This document shows positions 44,641 through 59,300 of a stretch of 64,000 nt of DNA, piece by piece. Each line of letters starts with the position of its first letter. Within the stretch, counting starts at the first letter, position 1. The notes under the pieces were generated by a model. The model worked only from the letters and a program-made list of their open reading frames with translations. It had not been told where the DNA came from and searched no databases. The DNA comes from Thunnus maccoyii (Eukaryota > Chordata > Actinopteri > Scombriformes > Scombridae). The stretch is from the NCBI RefSeq assembly GCF_910596095.1, contig NC_056546.1:24270425-24334424 (forward strand), read 5' to 3'. The translations under genes were made by a program, and so were the position numbers.

Positions 44641-46161
44641 GTATCATTTACCGTCCACCAAATGCTGTTTACAGAAAACTCCCAAACAATAAATCAATCA
44701 GAGATTTCTCAACAATCTTGCTCCTCCTGCTTCACTTGAAATAAAACTGATAGTGTTGATTGACACGCCATTCGTTGTGTCCAATTCCTGTTTCTGTTTG
44801 AGTGGGAGACAAATCACGCAAAGGAATCAGGATGTGCAGATGCAGTGTAATTGTGATTTTAAGTAATCCATGACTCTAATTTCTGTCAGCGACCAACAAG
44901 TTGCAACAGCCTGAGCTCAGGTATCTGGCACTACTCTGTTGGCAAGTCACTGACACTAATTATAATGACACATTTTTACAAGAGAGGTACATAAACAACC
45001 AAAGTAAAGCATGACTTGACAGAAATGTCTGTTAAAGATATAATGAATTACCATGTCAGCACTGTATTAATGACAATGCTTTTGCTTCTTCAGCTTAAAA
45101 ATTATGTTTTTTTTGTTTTCATTGCATGGTGATACACTGTGGAATAGTTTGAAATGATAAACTGGCAGGATTCATTCATTTTTGTCAATAATTTTGTAAA
45201 TTTCATAAAGAAGCAAGAAGAATCAGCAACACACACCCTAATATATCAGCGTGTGTGTATATTGTTTAAAGATGACTTTCTTTATGAGCTGATTCATCAT
45301 GAGGTTTTAGTAGCCCAGAGTGAATCGATATGAGATTGGGTGTGTGATGGAGGACCCTGAGGAGATGTACATCACGTCACCATTTCCCTAAGGTGCATTT
45401 TTCAGGCTGACTGGACAAGTACGAGATGGGACAGGCTGAGACAGGGGACTGGACGAGGTGTATCCGGCGGCTTTTATGCTTTTCTCTGACACACGCAAGG
45501 CGAACCGCAACACTGACACAACTTGTTTTAACCAAGTCTGTAACACTGTAGATTGCAATCTCTTATCAAAGTATTTTATGCCAGATTTTTGAGATCTAAC
45601 ATGGTTACAGTGATATGAATTAGCATAAAGTTTACTTAGAAGAAAGGTCCTGGGTCTTGTTTTGATAGTTTTGACCAATACAAATGATGGCTTAAACTAC
45701 AAAAGTAAGATCTGGGTCACTGTGGCATTTGTTGGAGTGAGACTGAAAGAAAAGATAGAAAATCATGAAAGATAACTTCAACTCAACACTAGAAACACAG
45801 TTGACTTTGTAGCCAACAAGCCTTTAACTGAATTTTGTAAATTTCTTGTAATACTAATTCCCTGTGTAATCATCATGGGTTTGTACACAACATTTGTCTT
45901 GGAAAAACCCTAAAGGGACATTTGGAAAGTTGAGATGCTTCAATCATCTGACAACAGCTTTGCCTCATTGAGTGTCAGATGATTACTCATACAGTACAAG
46001 CTCAGAGAATATCTCTCCTTTGAAGTTGCATTGTCTGAACATAAAATCTTACAAAATGTCCCAGATTATAGAATCATTGTGGTTCCCAACCTGGGGGTCA
46101 GGACCCTCAAAGGGGTCACAAAGACAACTCAGTGGGGTCACAGGATGTAATTTGTAATAAT
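44641..46161. other. Intergenic, no gene seen
   Basis: At 46076-46145 a fragment (GTGGTTCCCAACCTGGGGGT, AGGGGTCACAAAG) belongs to the same general class as the element at 46430-46763. Otherwise nothing is seen. Confidence 0.45.
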
Positions 46162-47079
46162 CAGTGATGTAAAATAACTAAGTATATTTACTCAAGTGTG
46201 TAAAATTTGTTTAAGCACAATTTTGAGGTACTTTACTTGAGTATTTCCATGTAATGTTACTATATACTTCTACTGTACTACATTTCAGAGGAAAATATTG
46301 TAATTTCTATTCCACTACATTTATTTGACAGCTTTAGTTACTTTTCAGATGAAGATTTGACACAATAGATAATATAAGAACTTATATTACTTATACTACT
46401 AAAATACAACACATTGTTAAAGATGAAACCAGTGGTTTCCAACCTTTTTGACTTTTGATGTCTTACAAAAAGCAGTGTGTAGTCGGGGTCACATTTCAGA
46501 TGTCTATGAGTTGTTAACAGCTCCACCAAATAGTGATTTTTCCCTCTAAACTTCTCACATGGTTTCATTTCAATAAATGTTCAGATGATCCAGTAATTCA
46601 CCAAAAATCAATAATTAGAGAAAAAGTCCAAAAACTGAAAACAGATTTGTGTATCAGAACTTTGTTTTTTCTTCTTTCCTCTCCCATTAATCATCTCACG
46701 ATCCATCAGATTTATCTATAGTGACCCTTTGGAGGGGCCCGACCGCTAGCTTGGGAACCACTGGACTAAACTAGCTAACTGTATATAAAGTAGTTCAAAC
46801 TAGCTCCACGTCTAGCAGCTACAACAGTAACATGCTGCTCTAACACTGATGCTTCAGTATTAATAATCTAATGATGTCATATATAATAATATATCAGTCA
46901 GAAGGACCAAACCACTAATTTAACTGCAATACTTTAACTACATCAAGCTGATCTTACTTGCGTACTTTTACTTAAGTAGGATTTTTCATGCAGGACTTTT
47001 ATTTGTAATGGAATATTTTTACATTGCTGTATTGGTACTTTTACTTAACTAAAGGATCCGAATACTTCTTCCACCAGTG
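46162..47079. mobile_element. hAT-type miniature element with perfect 8-bp target duplication
   Basis: CAGTGATGTAAAATAACTAA at the left and ACTTCTTCCACCAGTG at the right. GTAATAAT is duplicated exactly on both sides (46154-46161 and 47080-47087). The body strings (TTGAGGTACTTTACTTGAGT, CTTCTACTGTACTACATTTC) are typical of a very common teleost family. It carries a second element nested at 46430-46763. Confidence 0.85.
46430..46763. mobile_element. Nested hAT-type element (CAGTGGTTTCCAACC type)
   Basis: The inverted ends are CAGTGGTTTCCAACC and GGGAACCACTG. The flanks GATGAAAC and GACTAAAC agree at 6 of 8 positions, as expected of an aged 8-bp duplication. It lies inside the 46162-47079 element and is the younger insertion of the two. 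Confidence 0.7.
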
Positions 47080-47087
47080 GTAATAAT

Positions 47088-49326
47088 ATATTTGGCGTTT
47101 CCTGGAAAGAACTTACATTTGGTATTAATAATAATTACAGGACTGTTATTGTCTTACTTCAGTTAGTTGTGATGAGTTTAAAAAAAGAATGTCTCTTGAA
47201 ATAACTGCTCCATTTAAATCCAAGTAAATATTACTCCCTGATTGGATCATGATGTGTGATGCAGAAATGCGGTTAGTGGAGAGAACAGATGGTGTGTAGC
47301 TGCTTGACTCTGACTGCACCGGTCGCTGACACTTTCCATTTGAAGGTTTTTTTTCCTTCATCAGGGAGGAGTGTTGATGACATGACATGCCCAGTGTCAA
47401 TTGCAGAACTTTGAAAAGAGGCTTCCAGATGGAGGGTCTGGCGTTGACGTGGAGGAGACATGACTCCATATGGATTCTGTGTGTCACTCCTGTCTGTCCT
47501 TGTATTCAGGTCACTGTGAGATCATCCACCCGTCATCTCCAACATATGACTTTGGCATAAGAGTCAAGAAAACATTTCTCTTTCCATATAGTAGGAAAGA
47601 CTACTTCATCACAGACATTTGAATGAATAATCTGTGATATTTTCCTGTTAATATCTATTTTAACTTTTCTATGTATAAATTTAACAAACTAATGTGAATA
47701 TACACTGCTTTTCAAAGAAATTCACATGACTTTTAATCAATGTATCAAACTGTAAAAATACACTCTGCCCGCCTACGGTTATGACTCACATTTTGTTACA
47801 CTGTAGTTCTCATGCTGATACACTTCCTGCATGCAAAGAATAACTCCGTTTCTGTTAATGATGCCAAATATTTGTGAAATACACATTATAGCATACGTAA
47901 CTCGTCCAACTGATACAGACAGACGGCCAAAGCTGATTCGATCATTTGACACATGCTTGCACACAGACATACACACACAAACACACACAGTGTAAAGTGC
48001 TAGATATTTCTCTGCTATACAACCCTGGAAAAAGCAATATTCTCTTGCAAATGAAATTCAGAGAAATTAAAAAATGAATGACGAATGCCTCTTGTATTGG
48101 AGGGAAATGTAAACCTGTAAAGATTCATCTTCCATCTTCCATTTGTGGAATTGAAAAAAATTTCTCTAAATTTTGGAGCTAATTTAAAGCTCAGTTTGTT
48201 GGATAAATTGTAGTTGTGGTTATCATGAATTCCTAAACATCTGTAAGAAGACTGTGAATGCCTCTTAGCTGCAAAAACCCACTTAGTAACTGATCCTGGC
48301 AGCTGACCTCCTTACCAGCAGAAAACATAGATACAATGTAATTAAATGTAGAAATAAAGTATCATATTAACAGTCATTTATATCAGATGCAATCTGTGAG
48401 GGTGCCTCAAGAAATTCCAGTCTCTCATTATTAAAATATGCATTTTCCTTTACTTTGTTTGCAATTCATTCTTCATTTATATTTTGGGTTCTTACATTTA
48501 TTTATCAACTACATAATGGCACACATTACCAGTATGATGCAAAAAATACAGAGGTTGTGGTTATCTGGAGTATTTGTTGTGTTGTGTTTTCATGCATTCT
48601 TCACCTCAGGGAGTTGGAAAAGTCTGCAAAGATTTCTTCTTTTAGCAGTGACTATATGGCTTATGTCATTACATAACTGGATCAAGTAGAATTTGTTTCC
48701 AAGGCGATGGATGAAGGAATACTAACCAGTTCCCATCAACACACCGCTGAAAACACTGTATAATATAAACAACAAGAAATGACTTTACAGAACATTTAGG
48801 GAAAACGAATAAATATTTCATTGCAATTTTACTCAGTGGGAGTAATCAAAGAGGTTGAGGAGTACCGGTGAATTACATTCCACAGTGAACATCCTGGGGT
48901 CTTTTTTCTTTGCTCCCTTATGAAGCAGGATCCCAGATGCTGATAAGGGCTCCTGACAGACGGCCCCCAGTGAGACTGATAGCCGGACCCTTCTTTTATC
49001 TCACCTGGCTGAGAGGAACGGGACCTCTGACCTGGCCCGCAGACACTCAAGGGACCCTTTGTTGCCAGCATGGCATGGCAGCACCAACGGACAACAAAGA
49101 GGCTTTTTCTGTCGGTAAGCGACCTCCTTTTCTCATCAGTAAGCTCTGCTGTGAGGACAGGTACACCTATGTCTCTGTCTATGATGTGGGTAGAGCTGCA
49201 GTGTTTATGCTGCTGTTATATGGCTGAGGGAGATCAAATGATGGGCCCTGTTACGGCCCACTGGGTTTGCACATTGCAATATAGCAAGAATAATAAACTA
49301 CTGCAGCATGTAGTCCTCAAAGCAGA
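47088..49326. other. Intergenic; moderate-GC, non-repetitive block at 48830-49260
   Basis: 48830-49260 lacks the homopolymer-rich character of its surroundings and matches no repeat I know. It could be conserved noncoding DNA. Its open frames on both strands carry no domain I recognise. Confidence 0.35.
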
Positions 49327-49986
49327 GGGGCGAATTCACAAAAGGATTGTGTTGCTTTTGCAGCCCCCAAACCTGCACAAATGAGACAAAAAGACACCGT
49401 GTAATTCACAAAGCGAAGCAAAGGTTAAAATGCACCTCTAACTGTGCTGTCAAGCAAACAGCGTCTCGGTGCTCCGTTGCTATTTGCAGGTATTTAAATG
49501 AGATAATATGCATACATTTGGCGCAAAATTGGCTCCTTTCTATGCAAATGAGCTTCATTGCAAAAACAGTCCAGTTCACAAAGAGCAGCGCTAATAACGC
49601 ATTTAGAGTGAAATAATTAGTGTCTTCAGAGAGTTGGTGGGAACTGAAGCGCATATAAAGGGTGTCACTTTTGTCCTCATCTTCAAATCATGCCATCTTC
49701 TTTTGTATCACTGACAGACTGGGTTATTAAATGCCAAATTCGGTTTCTCTCTGTCTCGTTTAAATTCCTTGCCTTAAGTTTTGAGGAATGCCTCGTTGGT
49801 CAGGATTTGTAACTCACCGTCTGAAAATGTAATTTTTCTCTCTCTGCCATTGTCCTGCCTACTGTGTTGTTTGCGTAAAGGCAACATGTATACTTTTCCA
49901 CATGGATAATTGCAATCAGACGCAAAACTTTATGGGCATGTTTGCGCTGTAATATCATTAACGCAATATCTTTTGTGAATCGGACC
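49327..49986. mobile_element. Terminal-inverted-repeat element, about 660 bp, unclassified
   Basis: GGGGCGAATTCACAAAAGGA at the left and TCTTTTGTGAATCGGACC at the right are imperfect inverted repeats. Internal strings such as TTCACAAAGAGCAGCGCTAA repeat the end motif. No transposase frame and no clear target duplication were found. Confidence 0.6.
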
Positions 49987-52900
49987 TTGAGACGAAGCAG
50001 ATAGATTCATGGCGCTGTCAGCGGCCGCAGTCTCACCTCAGAGTGCAACAAGCGTTATGAGGAGGAGTAACATAGTGGGAGACATAATAGGAAACACAGT
50101 AAAAAAATAAAATGAAAAACAGATTAAAAAGTTTTAAAATTGGCAAAATAAAAAAGCACCTAAATGAAAGCAGTTCAAATGTATCTCACAGTAAATAAAT
50201 AAATAGTAATTAAAGCTGCACTAATCAATATTTTATATTGACAATGAATTGAATGACAATGTGTAATGTGAAACTTGAAGTGACGAATTTGAAATTTCTT
50301 ATCTGAACCTCTACTTTTGTTTTAAGCAGACATTACCGTTTTGGTTGAGTTTCATTGCTTTCATCGAGCCTGTTTCCAGCCACAACAGGCAGGAGCTACA
50401 AGGAACATTGGACACAAACATGACACCAAATAAATTCTAATGTTGTGTTTGCTCGACGTGTCATTTCATGTTTGCTGCAACAACTTTGGAGCCAACCTGA
50501 AACAGAAACGTCTGTTTCATCTGTATAAACCTGATTCAAAATCACTTTAACATTTGTAATAACATGAATGACTAAAACTTCAGGCCTGGAACATAATAGT
50601 AGTAGATGTATGGTTCACTGCTTATGTTCAGAAAAGGATAACACATTTTTTGAAGATATAGTTGTTTTTATAATTATTTTTTTCCCATAGACAATCGTGT
50701 GTGAGATGTCAGATTCTGCTGAGTGGCCACAGCTAATCTAGACATGTCTGTGATAACAGCAGCACAGAGCTAAGAAGTTGGATTAATTTTCTTTCTATGC
50801 TAAGAATAATAGTCGTATAACTTTGTTAAATATAGAAGTTTCAACTTCTAAATAGATTCTCATTTATCTTCTATATAGTAAACCCATATCATTTCATTTT
50901 TTAGAAGACCAAAGAAAGAAATGCTCAATGAAAGATTGCACTGTAGTGAAACTTGGTTCTTTATTTTCCATTTAGGAAATTCAATAAAGATATTATTTAA
51001 CATGGTGTTGTCCCATTATGATTAAAGCTTACTATAAGAAGGAATCAAACTGTGGAGTAAACTGACATTCAGCCTGAGTTAATGGTATGAAAAAAGAGAA
51101 TTTCTGCCTCTGTTGATGTGAACGCTGTAACCTATGAGTACATAACGTACGTGTTGAAATTATTTTAGAGCTTAGATCATTTTCCATGACTAAGGAGTAT
51201 GCCGGTGATGATGTGTCAGGACTTGGGTTTGTAAAGGCTGTTACTGCGTGCTGTAAGCTAACGATGACCCAGACTATGGTTACATTCCTGGAATGATGTT
51301 TGTGACTCAAACTGGCTTGCAGGGGGAAACAGCATGTTTGGAGCACAGATAATTGTTGGGTCTTATTGCTTAATCCTGCCACTGGATTATCTTTCTCATG
51401 ACATGTATCAGGCTGCACGTCTGTGTACAGCTCAACATAGTAAATATATATGTTGTAGCAGGTTGAATCACTGGGGCTCTCTTATATTTCATCTGCAGTT
51501 TTATGAATGAAAAGTTTCAAAAGATCAACAAAGGGATTGCAGGTACTAATACTACCCTGTTTGTACCTTATTTGTAGGTTAAAACTTATCCACAACAGGC
51601 AACAGATGATCTTTTTTTATTTGTTTTGATCAAAATGACCTGGGCAGCAAGTCTGGCACCAACAATTAGATTTAATATCACTTATCTTTAAATTCCTCAG
51701 ATTAGGACTATGGTCTCTTACATGTATGTTATTTCTGGTCAATTATAGCCCTTCACTAACACCACAGTGTTGACACATCCATGGACACGGATGCACACAC
51801 ACACATTTGTACTTGACTTCAACAGGATTGGAAATGATGTGAAAAGTAGGTTAAGGGCTTTTTTTCCATCCCCTAAATCCAAATCCAGGAAGCTGTAAAT
51901 GGTTTTATAAAAAGAGACAGACAAAATGGCACCACATTGTTGATTACCTGGCCTGGCGGTTATTTTCCAACCAAACATCAAAGAAACAAAAACAGAGCCA
52001 ACTGTGCAAACACAATGGCAGCTATTAGCGAATACATCAGTGTTAAAAATAGGAATGTGGCAATATCACGTACTGCACAGGTAGACAATCATTTTTTAGG
52101 AAATATGTCAACTGGTGCATGGGGGTGGGGGGGGGATTATCCAGACCGTGATACAGATAGAGTTTTATTTTATCACCATTACCCAGGAGGTTTCTTCTTG
52201 CTCTTTCACACAAGGTTCCAGTTGATTTGCATTGCTTTATTTCCCAGGGTGGGACAGAGATTTCTTTAATACACCTAAATGCCTGTAAAAACATACTGTC
52301 CATGGTGATGACATTGCTGTATAAAGGTAGAGTCACGTCATACTTAAGTGATCTCCACTCACACCCAATGGTTTAGTAGCAATAAAATAATGTACATGTA
52401 TCTTACATCACTGTCTATTCAATGATTCATTCTGGCTTTTGACGTTCTTATAGTCTTATGTTATATTTAACCTGCGGTGGAGGAAGGAAAGTAGCAGATG
52501 TTGACATCAATTAGCAACGAGTAAACATATGAAAACAAAGGTTTGTCACTAAGTTCTGTGGAAAGTGTTAAATTCAGCACACACATGTCAGCACCTAGGA
52601 GGACTGGTGGGGCTTTTACAAAACAATAGGAAGCTGTCAGTGCCACCATCAGCAGTCCAGTAATGACCTAATACTTATTTCAGTTGTGCTGCAGGAGGAG
52701 GCCCAACTGGAGTGTCATTGAAAAGGCCTTGATCAAAGAGATTACAGGTAAGTAGCGGCTCTCAGTGAAGCGGCACAAATCTCAGCATTTGGAAACGATA
52801 TGAGGCTATGTTTAACTGTGATGTAAACCTGGTAGGGAAGTAACAAGAGTCAACAAATATTTTTTTTCAGGAAAACTAGTTACAGCAGGTACTCTCTCCC

Positions 52901-53107
52901 AGAGTCCATCTGTTTTTGAAGTCAAGCTAATAAAAATAGCAAAATTTAGCATTTTTTGGAACCATGATTAATGATACTCAAGATGTTATCATGTCAGCTC
53001 GGTATGAGTATGAGTTTTGCCTCTTGCGTGTATGTGTAGTCCGTCTTCTTTCCAGGTCTTTGTGGTAGAAAGGAGGCTCAGTTTAAGTGTCTGGCGGCAC
53101 ACGAGAG
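49987..53107. other. AT-rich intergenic, no gene seen
   Basis: Only short frames and homopolymer runs, including a G9 run near 52126. Confidence 0.5.
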
Positions 53108-53365
53108 TTTCTTGACGTCTTTCCAGATCCACATTCTTCATGTATGTTTGCTGTCTATCTATCAGATATCGTCATTCTGTTTCTGTTCCATATTGTAATG
53201 GTATTATTGTTATTTCTGTCTGCTCACACGACATGTATTGTCTATCTATCCTGGAGGAGGGAGTCTTTTTATGTTGCTCCTTGTGAGGTTTCTTCATTTT
53301 TCCTGTTAAAGGGTTTGTGGGGGCTTTTTTGTGATTTTGGGCTGTATAAATAAATGAACTTTACC
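53108..53365 (+). mobile_element. Non-LTR retrotransposon/SINE 3' tail
   Basis: CTATCTATCCTGGAGGAGGG, CTCCTTGTGAGGTTTCTTC, TTTTTCCTGTTAAAGGGTTT and GGGCTGTATAAATAAATGAA follow in the order of a 3' tail repeated throughout teleost genomes. It is truncated at the 5' side, as is usual for such insertions. Confidence 0.55.
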
Positions 53366-55466
53366 AGACTTTAAATTAACTGTAACCACTATCTATTCCT
53401 GACCTTAATGCCTGCCTGACATTAACCATAGCTTAACAATAGTTAATTTGCCATAACTAAGACTTTTTCTGAACCTTAACCATCATAGTTGTCAGTCAGA
53501 GATAGCTTAATCTGTGGTTTTGCAGAATCGTTAAATATCGACAACCTTGTCTAGTGATAGAGTGGTAAAAAAATTACTTCTTCAAAATTCCTTTTTGACA
53601 ATTTTTGTTTTGTCCTTGTTCTATATTCTGACACTAAAAGCTGTATGGTCACATCTGGACTTGATCAGCTAACCTCATGCGTATGAATATCAGCTAAATA
53701 CCTCAAATGTAAGTGGTGTATTTGATCAAGTTTAAAATTCCTGGATTTGACTTTCATACTCAACTCATCTTAACATCATAACCGCCCTACATAGGTACAT
53801 CTGTACATAAGTGTCCCATGAGTCTTTTTAAATAAATAATGTGGAAAAATGTCTATTTAGCAAACAATCATCAGCAGATTGCTTTATTTTAAAGACTGCT
53901 ACATTCACTTTCTGTTATACATTCACTTTGATATATGATGTTGCCTCGACTCAGTGAATCACGCTCCCTGTGTACATTCATCTCATTTTTCTGTTGTGCT
54001 GTCATACTCTTCAGTTTGCTACAGACACCCCTCCAGCTCTGTCCCACTGAAGTGGGTGGGCTTTACCAGAAAAATCTTGATATACACGCAAGCTCACCAT
54101 TTATCTGATGCAACAGACTCTAATAGCTGCTTCTGAGAGATTCTTCATTAGATATTGCACTGCACTGCGAATTCTCCCCTCCCTCGCGCAATCTTTTCGT
54201 GAGAAGACGGTGCAACAGAGAGTTGTCAGGGCAGAGCCACCACACGTGATGGTTGCGCTGTAACAATAACTCGTCGACAGCTCATCTTACCTCTGAACAC
54301 CCTCATCTGCTCCCATCTACTGAGCAGCCAAGGCCAAGTCCTGCTATTCACAAACCAGTCTATGAGAAAACAGGCAAATCTGTGCAACATCTTGTATATG
54401 CATATTAATTTACAAACACAACACAAAATCAACAAACTCATGGTGCTGATTTCTGAGCTCTTTTGAGTATGTTTGAGGCTGCAGAGTAAAGCTTCCAGCC
54501 TGTGTGTTTGTGTGCATATGTGTGCCTGGAAGAGTCAGACGATTACAGAGCATCGCGTGCTTCTGCCGCTACAACCTTGTCTGTCCAGTTTGGTTTGTTC
54601 CATTCAGCCCGACACACACCTGGTTACAAACAGGAATGTAAACTACAAAGAATGTCGATGAAGGAAAAAAAAAAGACACTCAGACACACAGGGAAGGACA
54701 CAGACACTTTTATGAATGGAAAAAGCCTTTCTGACATACCATTCATAAATCCAGCTGAATGTACATTCTTCATGTGTGCCTGAACTAACTGAGTCTGAGC
54801 TGCCTGCACTGAGAAGCAATGTTGTGAATTAAAACAACTTATTTTTTCTTCAATGACAACTCTCAAGGTAAAACATGCACACAACACAGGCAGACAGTGA
54901 GATTAAGTTGCAATAGCTATGTCTTCCTCTGGAAAAGTGTCAGTCCAAGTGGACTGCAATTTCAATTGCCGGTTGAATCGGTGTCCTGTCGATGGGAGCC
55001 AATTCAAACACAGAAAGGAAACGTATGTTCCTCCAGCTTATAAAAGCTATCTGAGGCTGTCAGTGCACATCAAAGCCCTGCTGAGACAGAAGTAATCCAG
55101 AGTGACAGGCCAGCCTCTCACCTCTCTGCCAGAGTACCAAAGCCATGACAGCACATCTTTTTATTCCAACCTTAAATCAGAGAAACAAAACAATCCCACA
55201 CGATCCTGGCACTGCTTTGTACACCTTGTTAACACCTTGGCAACCACAGATCCCAATGCTAACACTGGGAGTGGATACGCAGTGTGGCAGCATAGGAAAG
55301 CTGCAGATGACCCCAAAAAGATAGACTGTGCTTTGTGTATTTTTACTCAACTGATCGTAGACTAGAGAGAAGAGTATTTTTTATTGGATGGATCATGATA
55401 CACTAGGACCATAAGACCGGAGGCTCTCATTGCAGGGAAAGCCCACTGTTTGAGGTCAATATAGGG
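53366..55466. other. Intergenic, no gene seen
   Basis: No supported gene, RNA or repeat family. Confidence 0.5.
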
Positions 55467-56315
55467 CAAGGGTCGGCAACCTTTTGGTTGTCTTGTGCCA
55501 CTTTACAATGTTTAAAAAAGAAATCACAGACATGAGTGCCAGTTTGTTTTCATAATGAGCATTTGTTTGGTAACCCATCAAATATGACCTCCAAACGGCT
55601 GACCTTCATAGCTGCAGAGCTATGACAGAACACGTCAATTGTGTGCTGTCAAAAACAATGGTGTGTTTTGAGACTAATTAATTATTTCAGTATCATTTAA
55701 AGGCACCAGCTACGGCTACAGAACCAGTGCAATACTTTATCAACTATTGGCTACTGGTTCTCTGTGCTGATAGTAGTTTGTTCTATTGGTACGTGAACAC
55801 AATTTTAACAGAAAGGGACATTATTCGAGGGGGGGAAGACTTCGACACAACACCGGACCTCCTGTAGACCACTAACTGAACATTCTTTACTGTCACGTTG
55901 GGCATTTTAGTGCTGTTAAACGGGGCATTTTTCCCGCATTTTACTCTTTTAACCCAAACCATGATATTTCCCTAACCTTAACCAAGTGTTTTTTGTGCCT
56001 ATACCTAAACATTTTAACCCAAACCTTGAGAAGGATTGGCCTATCACCTGCAAGCAAAAATGTTATAATAATATTTCCGTACCAACGATAAATAGACTAT
56101 TGACACGAAGGAATCCATACCAATAGCCACTTCCTTATTTTAAATCAAATTGTTCGTTTAGTTCACAGTTCACAGGCTATATTTTATATTTAAAAAAGTT
56201 CTTTTGTCGAAAAAAAAGTATATTAAAAATATTTTACATTGAATTGCTCCACATGCCTGTGTTAATGGCCTCACGTGCCACTGTGGGCATGCATGCCATA
56301 GGTTGCTGACCCTTG
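55467..56315. mobile_element. hAT-type element, 849 bp (GGGTCGGCAACC type)
   Basis: CAAGGGTCGGCAACCTTTTG at the left and GGTTGCTGACCCTTG at the right are inverted repeats. The flanks ATATAGGG (55459-55466) and ATCTAGGG (56316-56323) agree at 7 of 8 bases, consistent with a hAT target duplication. No transposase frame is present. Confidence 0.8.
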
Positions 56316-59300
56316 ATCTAGGGAAAAGGGAGGGACCCAGTCAGTGCAAATGGAGACCTACTAATGCTAGGATCTAATTAGAGTTCAATTTGAGTTATTA
56401 GAGCATGTCTGTCTTTGTGCCTTTGACCGTTAGACACACCCAAACAGTGGCAGAGGATGGGCACCTTCGTACATTTGACCTCAATTAGACCTGTCAACAT
56501 TTGTATTGTAGGTTAATCTGTAATGAACCTCAAACACATGCATTTTTTAAAAAACTTAGCCAAAGATGTAAACATGGTTTCTAAGAGGAAAGGATGCTTT
56601 TGGGGTGAAGATTTGTACTTTTTATTGTATTTATAAAACATCTTATATAGAAATCAGCCTGTATGCAAATTACAGTTTCCCCAAGACAAGAACATTTTCT
56701 TTCAAAAGGAAATAAAGAAAATCTAAAGAAAAGAAAATACAATAAGATAATAGATAATAAACATTTTTTCTATTTGTATTTGTATTTTCAATTTTTTTAA
56801 CAGACAGGAGGGGTGAGAGTGAACCAAAACAGTCAAATTGCACCAAAATAGTGAGCTGAAAGATGCTAAAACATTCCATATAGCTGAGGAGAAATGCATA
56901 GTTGGATAATAATTATCTGTGGGTTCAGCACTATGAACATGTCCTTTCACATTACACATAATCATTTGATCTATTGTAGATGGAAAAAATATTGAATAGT
57001 GCAGCTTTAATATTTAATTTAGAAGTGAGAGCACTGATTCTGTGCTGCTGTGGTTGAACTGAGATCACTGCAGGAGATACATAATTACGATCTAAAATTT
57101 AATGCCTCACAGATTAATAAAAATTGCAAATTACTGCATTTCTCTTCTTCATTTAAAATTTAAGAAACCGTAAAAATTTAAAAACACTTTGTAAGGCGAC
57201 CATTGTTGCACCATACCACTACCGTTGACAAAATGGTTCACTGCTCACTCTACCATGTCCTCCAAATCCATTCACCGCTTTTCAGATTGATTGTCCAAGT
57301 GTACACGGACCCCCTGTGTCACCTTTATCTGCAACATGTTGAGGAGTTGTGACATTCTGACAATGTTGTGGCAACATGATGAGAACGTCATGCTTGAGAG
57401 ATCTGTCGCCACTGTTTCCGTAGTCAGTTTGGAGCCTTTTTGTGTGTGTATGTCTGTGTATGTCTGTGTTTGGGACCGTTTCCTCCCAACACAACAGGGG
57501 ACTGCCATGCTTTATGGGTTATGCATTTAGCAGGGGTCCGTTTGCTGTGTGGGTTCACATCTCCAATATTCTCTTTTTGCATTAGCTCACACAGCCACCT
57601 GGGGTCTGGAGTCTGAGTTTGAGCTCTACTTTAATGCAAATATGCCAAATCATATTGGATTTTGACGGACTGAAGCTTGAATGGAAGATTTAAAGTCTCA
57701 GATAACAAGTCACCAGGTTTTACCACAAAGTACTACTATAAAAAAAGTGATAAAAAGCAGTTCAGTTATTGTTGTTTAGAATTAAGACCTAACTACTTAT
57801 TCTTTGATTGGTGTTCTTCAGTGCCACCTCATATCTAAACATAACCAGGACAGTGCATGTTTAACAAGTTTAAAAGCTGCACCTTGTAAATCTTATTTCA
57901 AAGTGATTATATATCTTAATTCATTACAGAAAGTAAACATGCATCTATTTCCATGATGTCTGTCCCTCTCCTGAAGTAAGGACTTTATAGACATACTGTT
58001 TTACTTCACACTGGCCCGTTGCACCAAAGCCTGATCACACACCGTCTCCTACCAGCGATAGTGATAAATCTTATTTTGAGATCCGAGGAACTGAAATATT
58101 CTTTATATACTTTACAATCCCTAGAAGGAAGCAGCTAAATTTAACACTATCATAACAGTTTTTTATGTTAAGTTGGTACCTTCTTTTAAGTACTTTCTTG
58201 GAAATATCTAGACATTTTGATACATTTTACTTAAAATATCTCAAAGACATTGAATGATGAATATGATTTTTTTGTCCAAAATTAATAGTAAATTGCCTGA
58301 AGATCAGTGAAAATTCAAATATATGCATACAGTCCATATAATAATCAGCATGAGCTATCATTTAGGACTGCATATATTTTTTGATGAAATAAAGCAACAC
58401 AAACACAAAATTCAGAAAACCATGTGTATGTGTGTGTGCATCCCTGCGGTTGGTTTTTAGCTCAGATGATAAGGTATGTTTTGCTGTGTTGCTCTTTCTG
58501 TATTCCTCCACCCTTCCTTCTCTCAATAGAATCAGATCCACCGGGACTCTATTTCTGTCAGGGGTTTTTCGTCCTCATGAGGGGGGGGAGGGATGTGGGT
58601 GGAGAGGAAGTAGTTTGTTTCCACTGTAAGTTATACCATCATATTACACAGTGGTATTTATTTCTCTGGGTAGATTTTTTTTTTTTTGTACAAAAGACCA
58701 CCCGTTTCTCCTCTTCTTGCTTTATCTCCACAGTAATGAGCCATCAATTATAAAATAATTTAGATTTGTAAAGATTAATTTTTTAAGATTTAAGATTATA
58801 TAAGATATTACTGTAAAATTCCACACTACCACACTTAAACTGAAGACTGAAGGGAGACTTTATGTGTAGCTTTTTATTTATAATTAAAATATGTATAATT
58901 GTTTTGACATAATTTATAGTATATATAAATTAGAGTATTATATAAAAATGAAATATTTGAATTATGAACATTTTTGTTAATTGTTTCAGCGTGTAAAAAT
59001 GTTTTTCACTGTTGATCTTTGCAAACTCTTACTCATCTTTTCCAAATACTATCTGCACCATCAGTAGGAGTCCTATTGATCAACACAGTGATAACATAAA
59101 CCTGCACAACGGGGTGTCATTTGCTGTTTGGCCCCTTTTTTGGGGTTGAATGTAATGAATTCTGTAACGCTACATGAATGAGAACTGAGAGAACTAAAAT
59201 ATAAAAGAGAGATATAAAACATAGCCACACATATCATTTTAATTACTGAATTACTATAACTCAAATATGCACAATTATGCATGTGTAAAATATAAAATAC

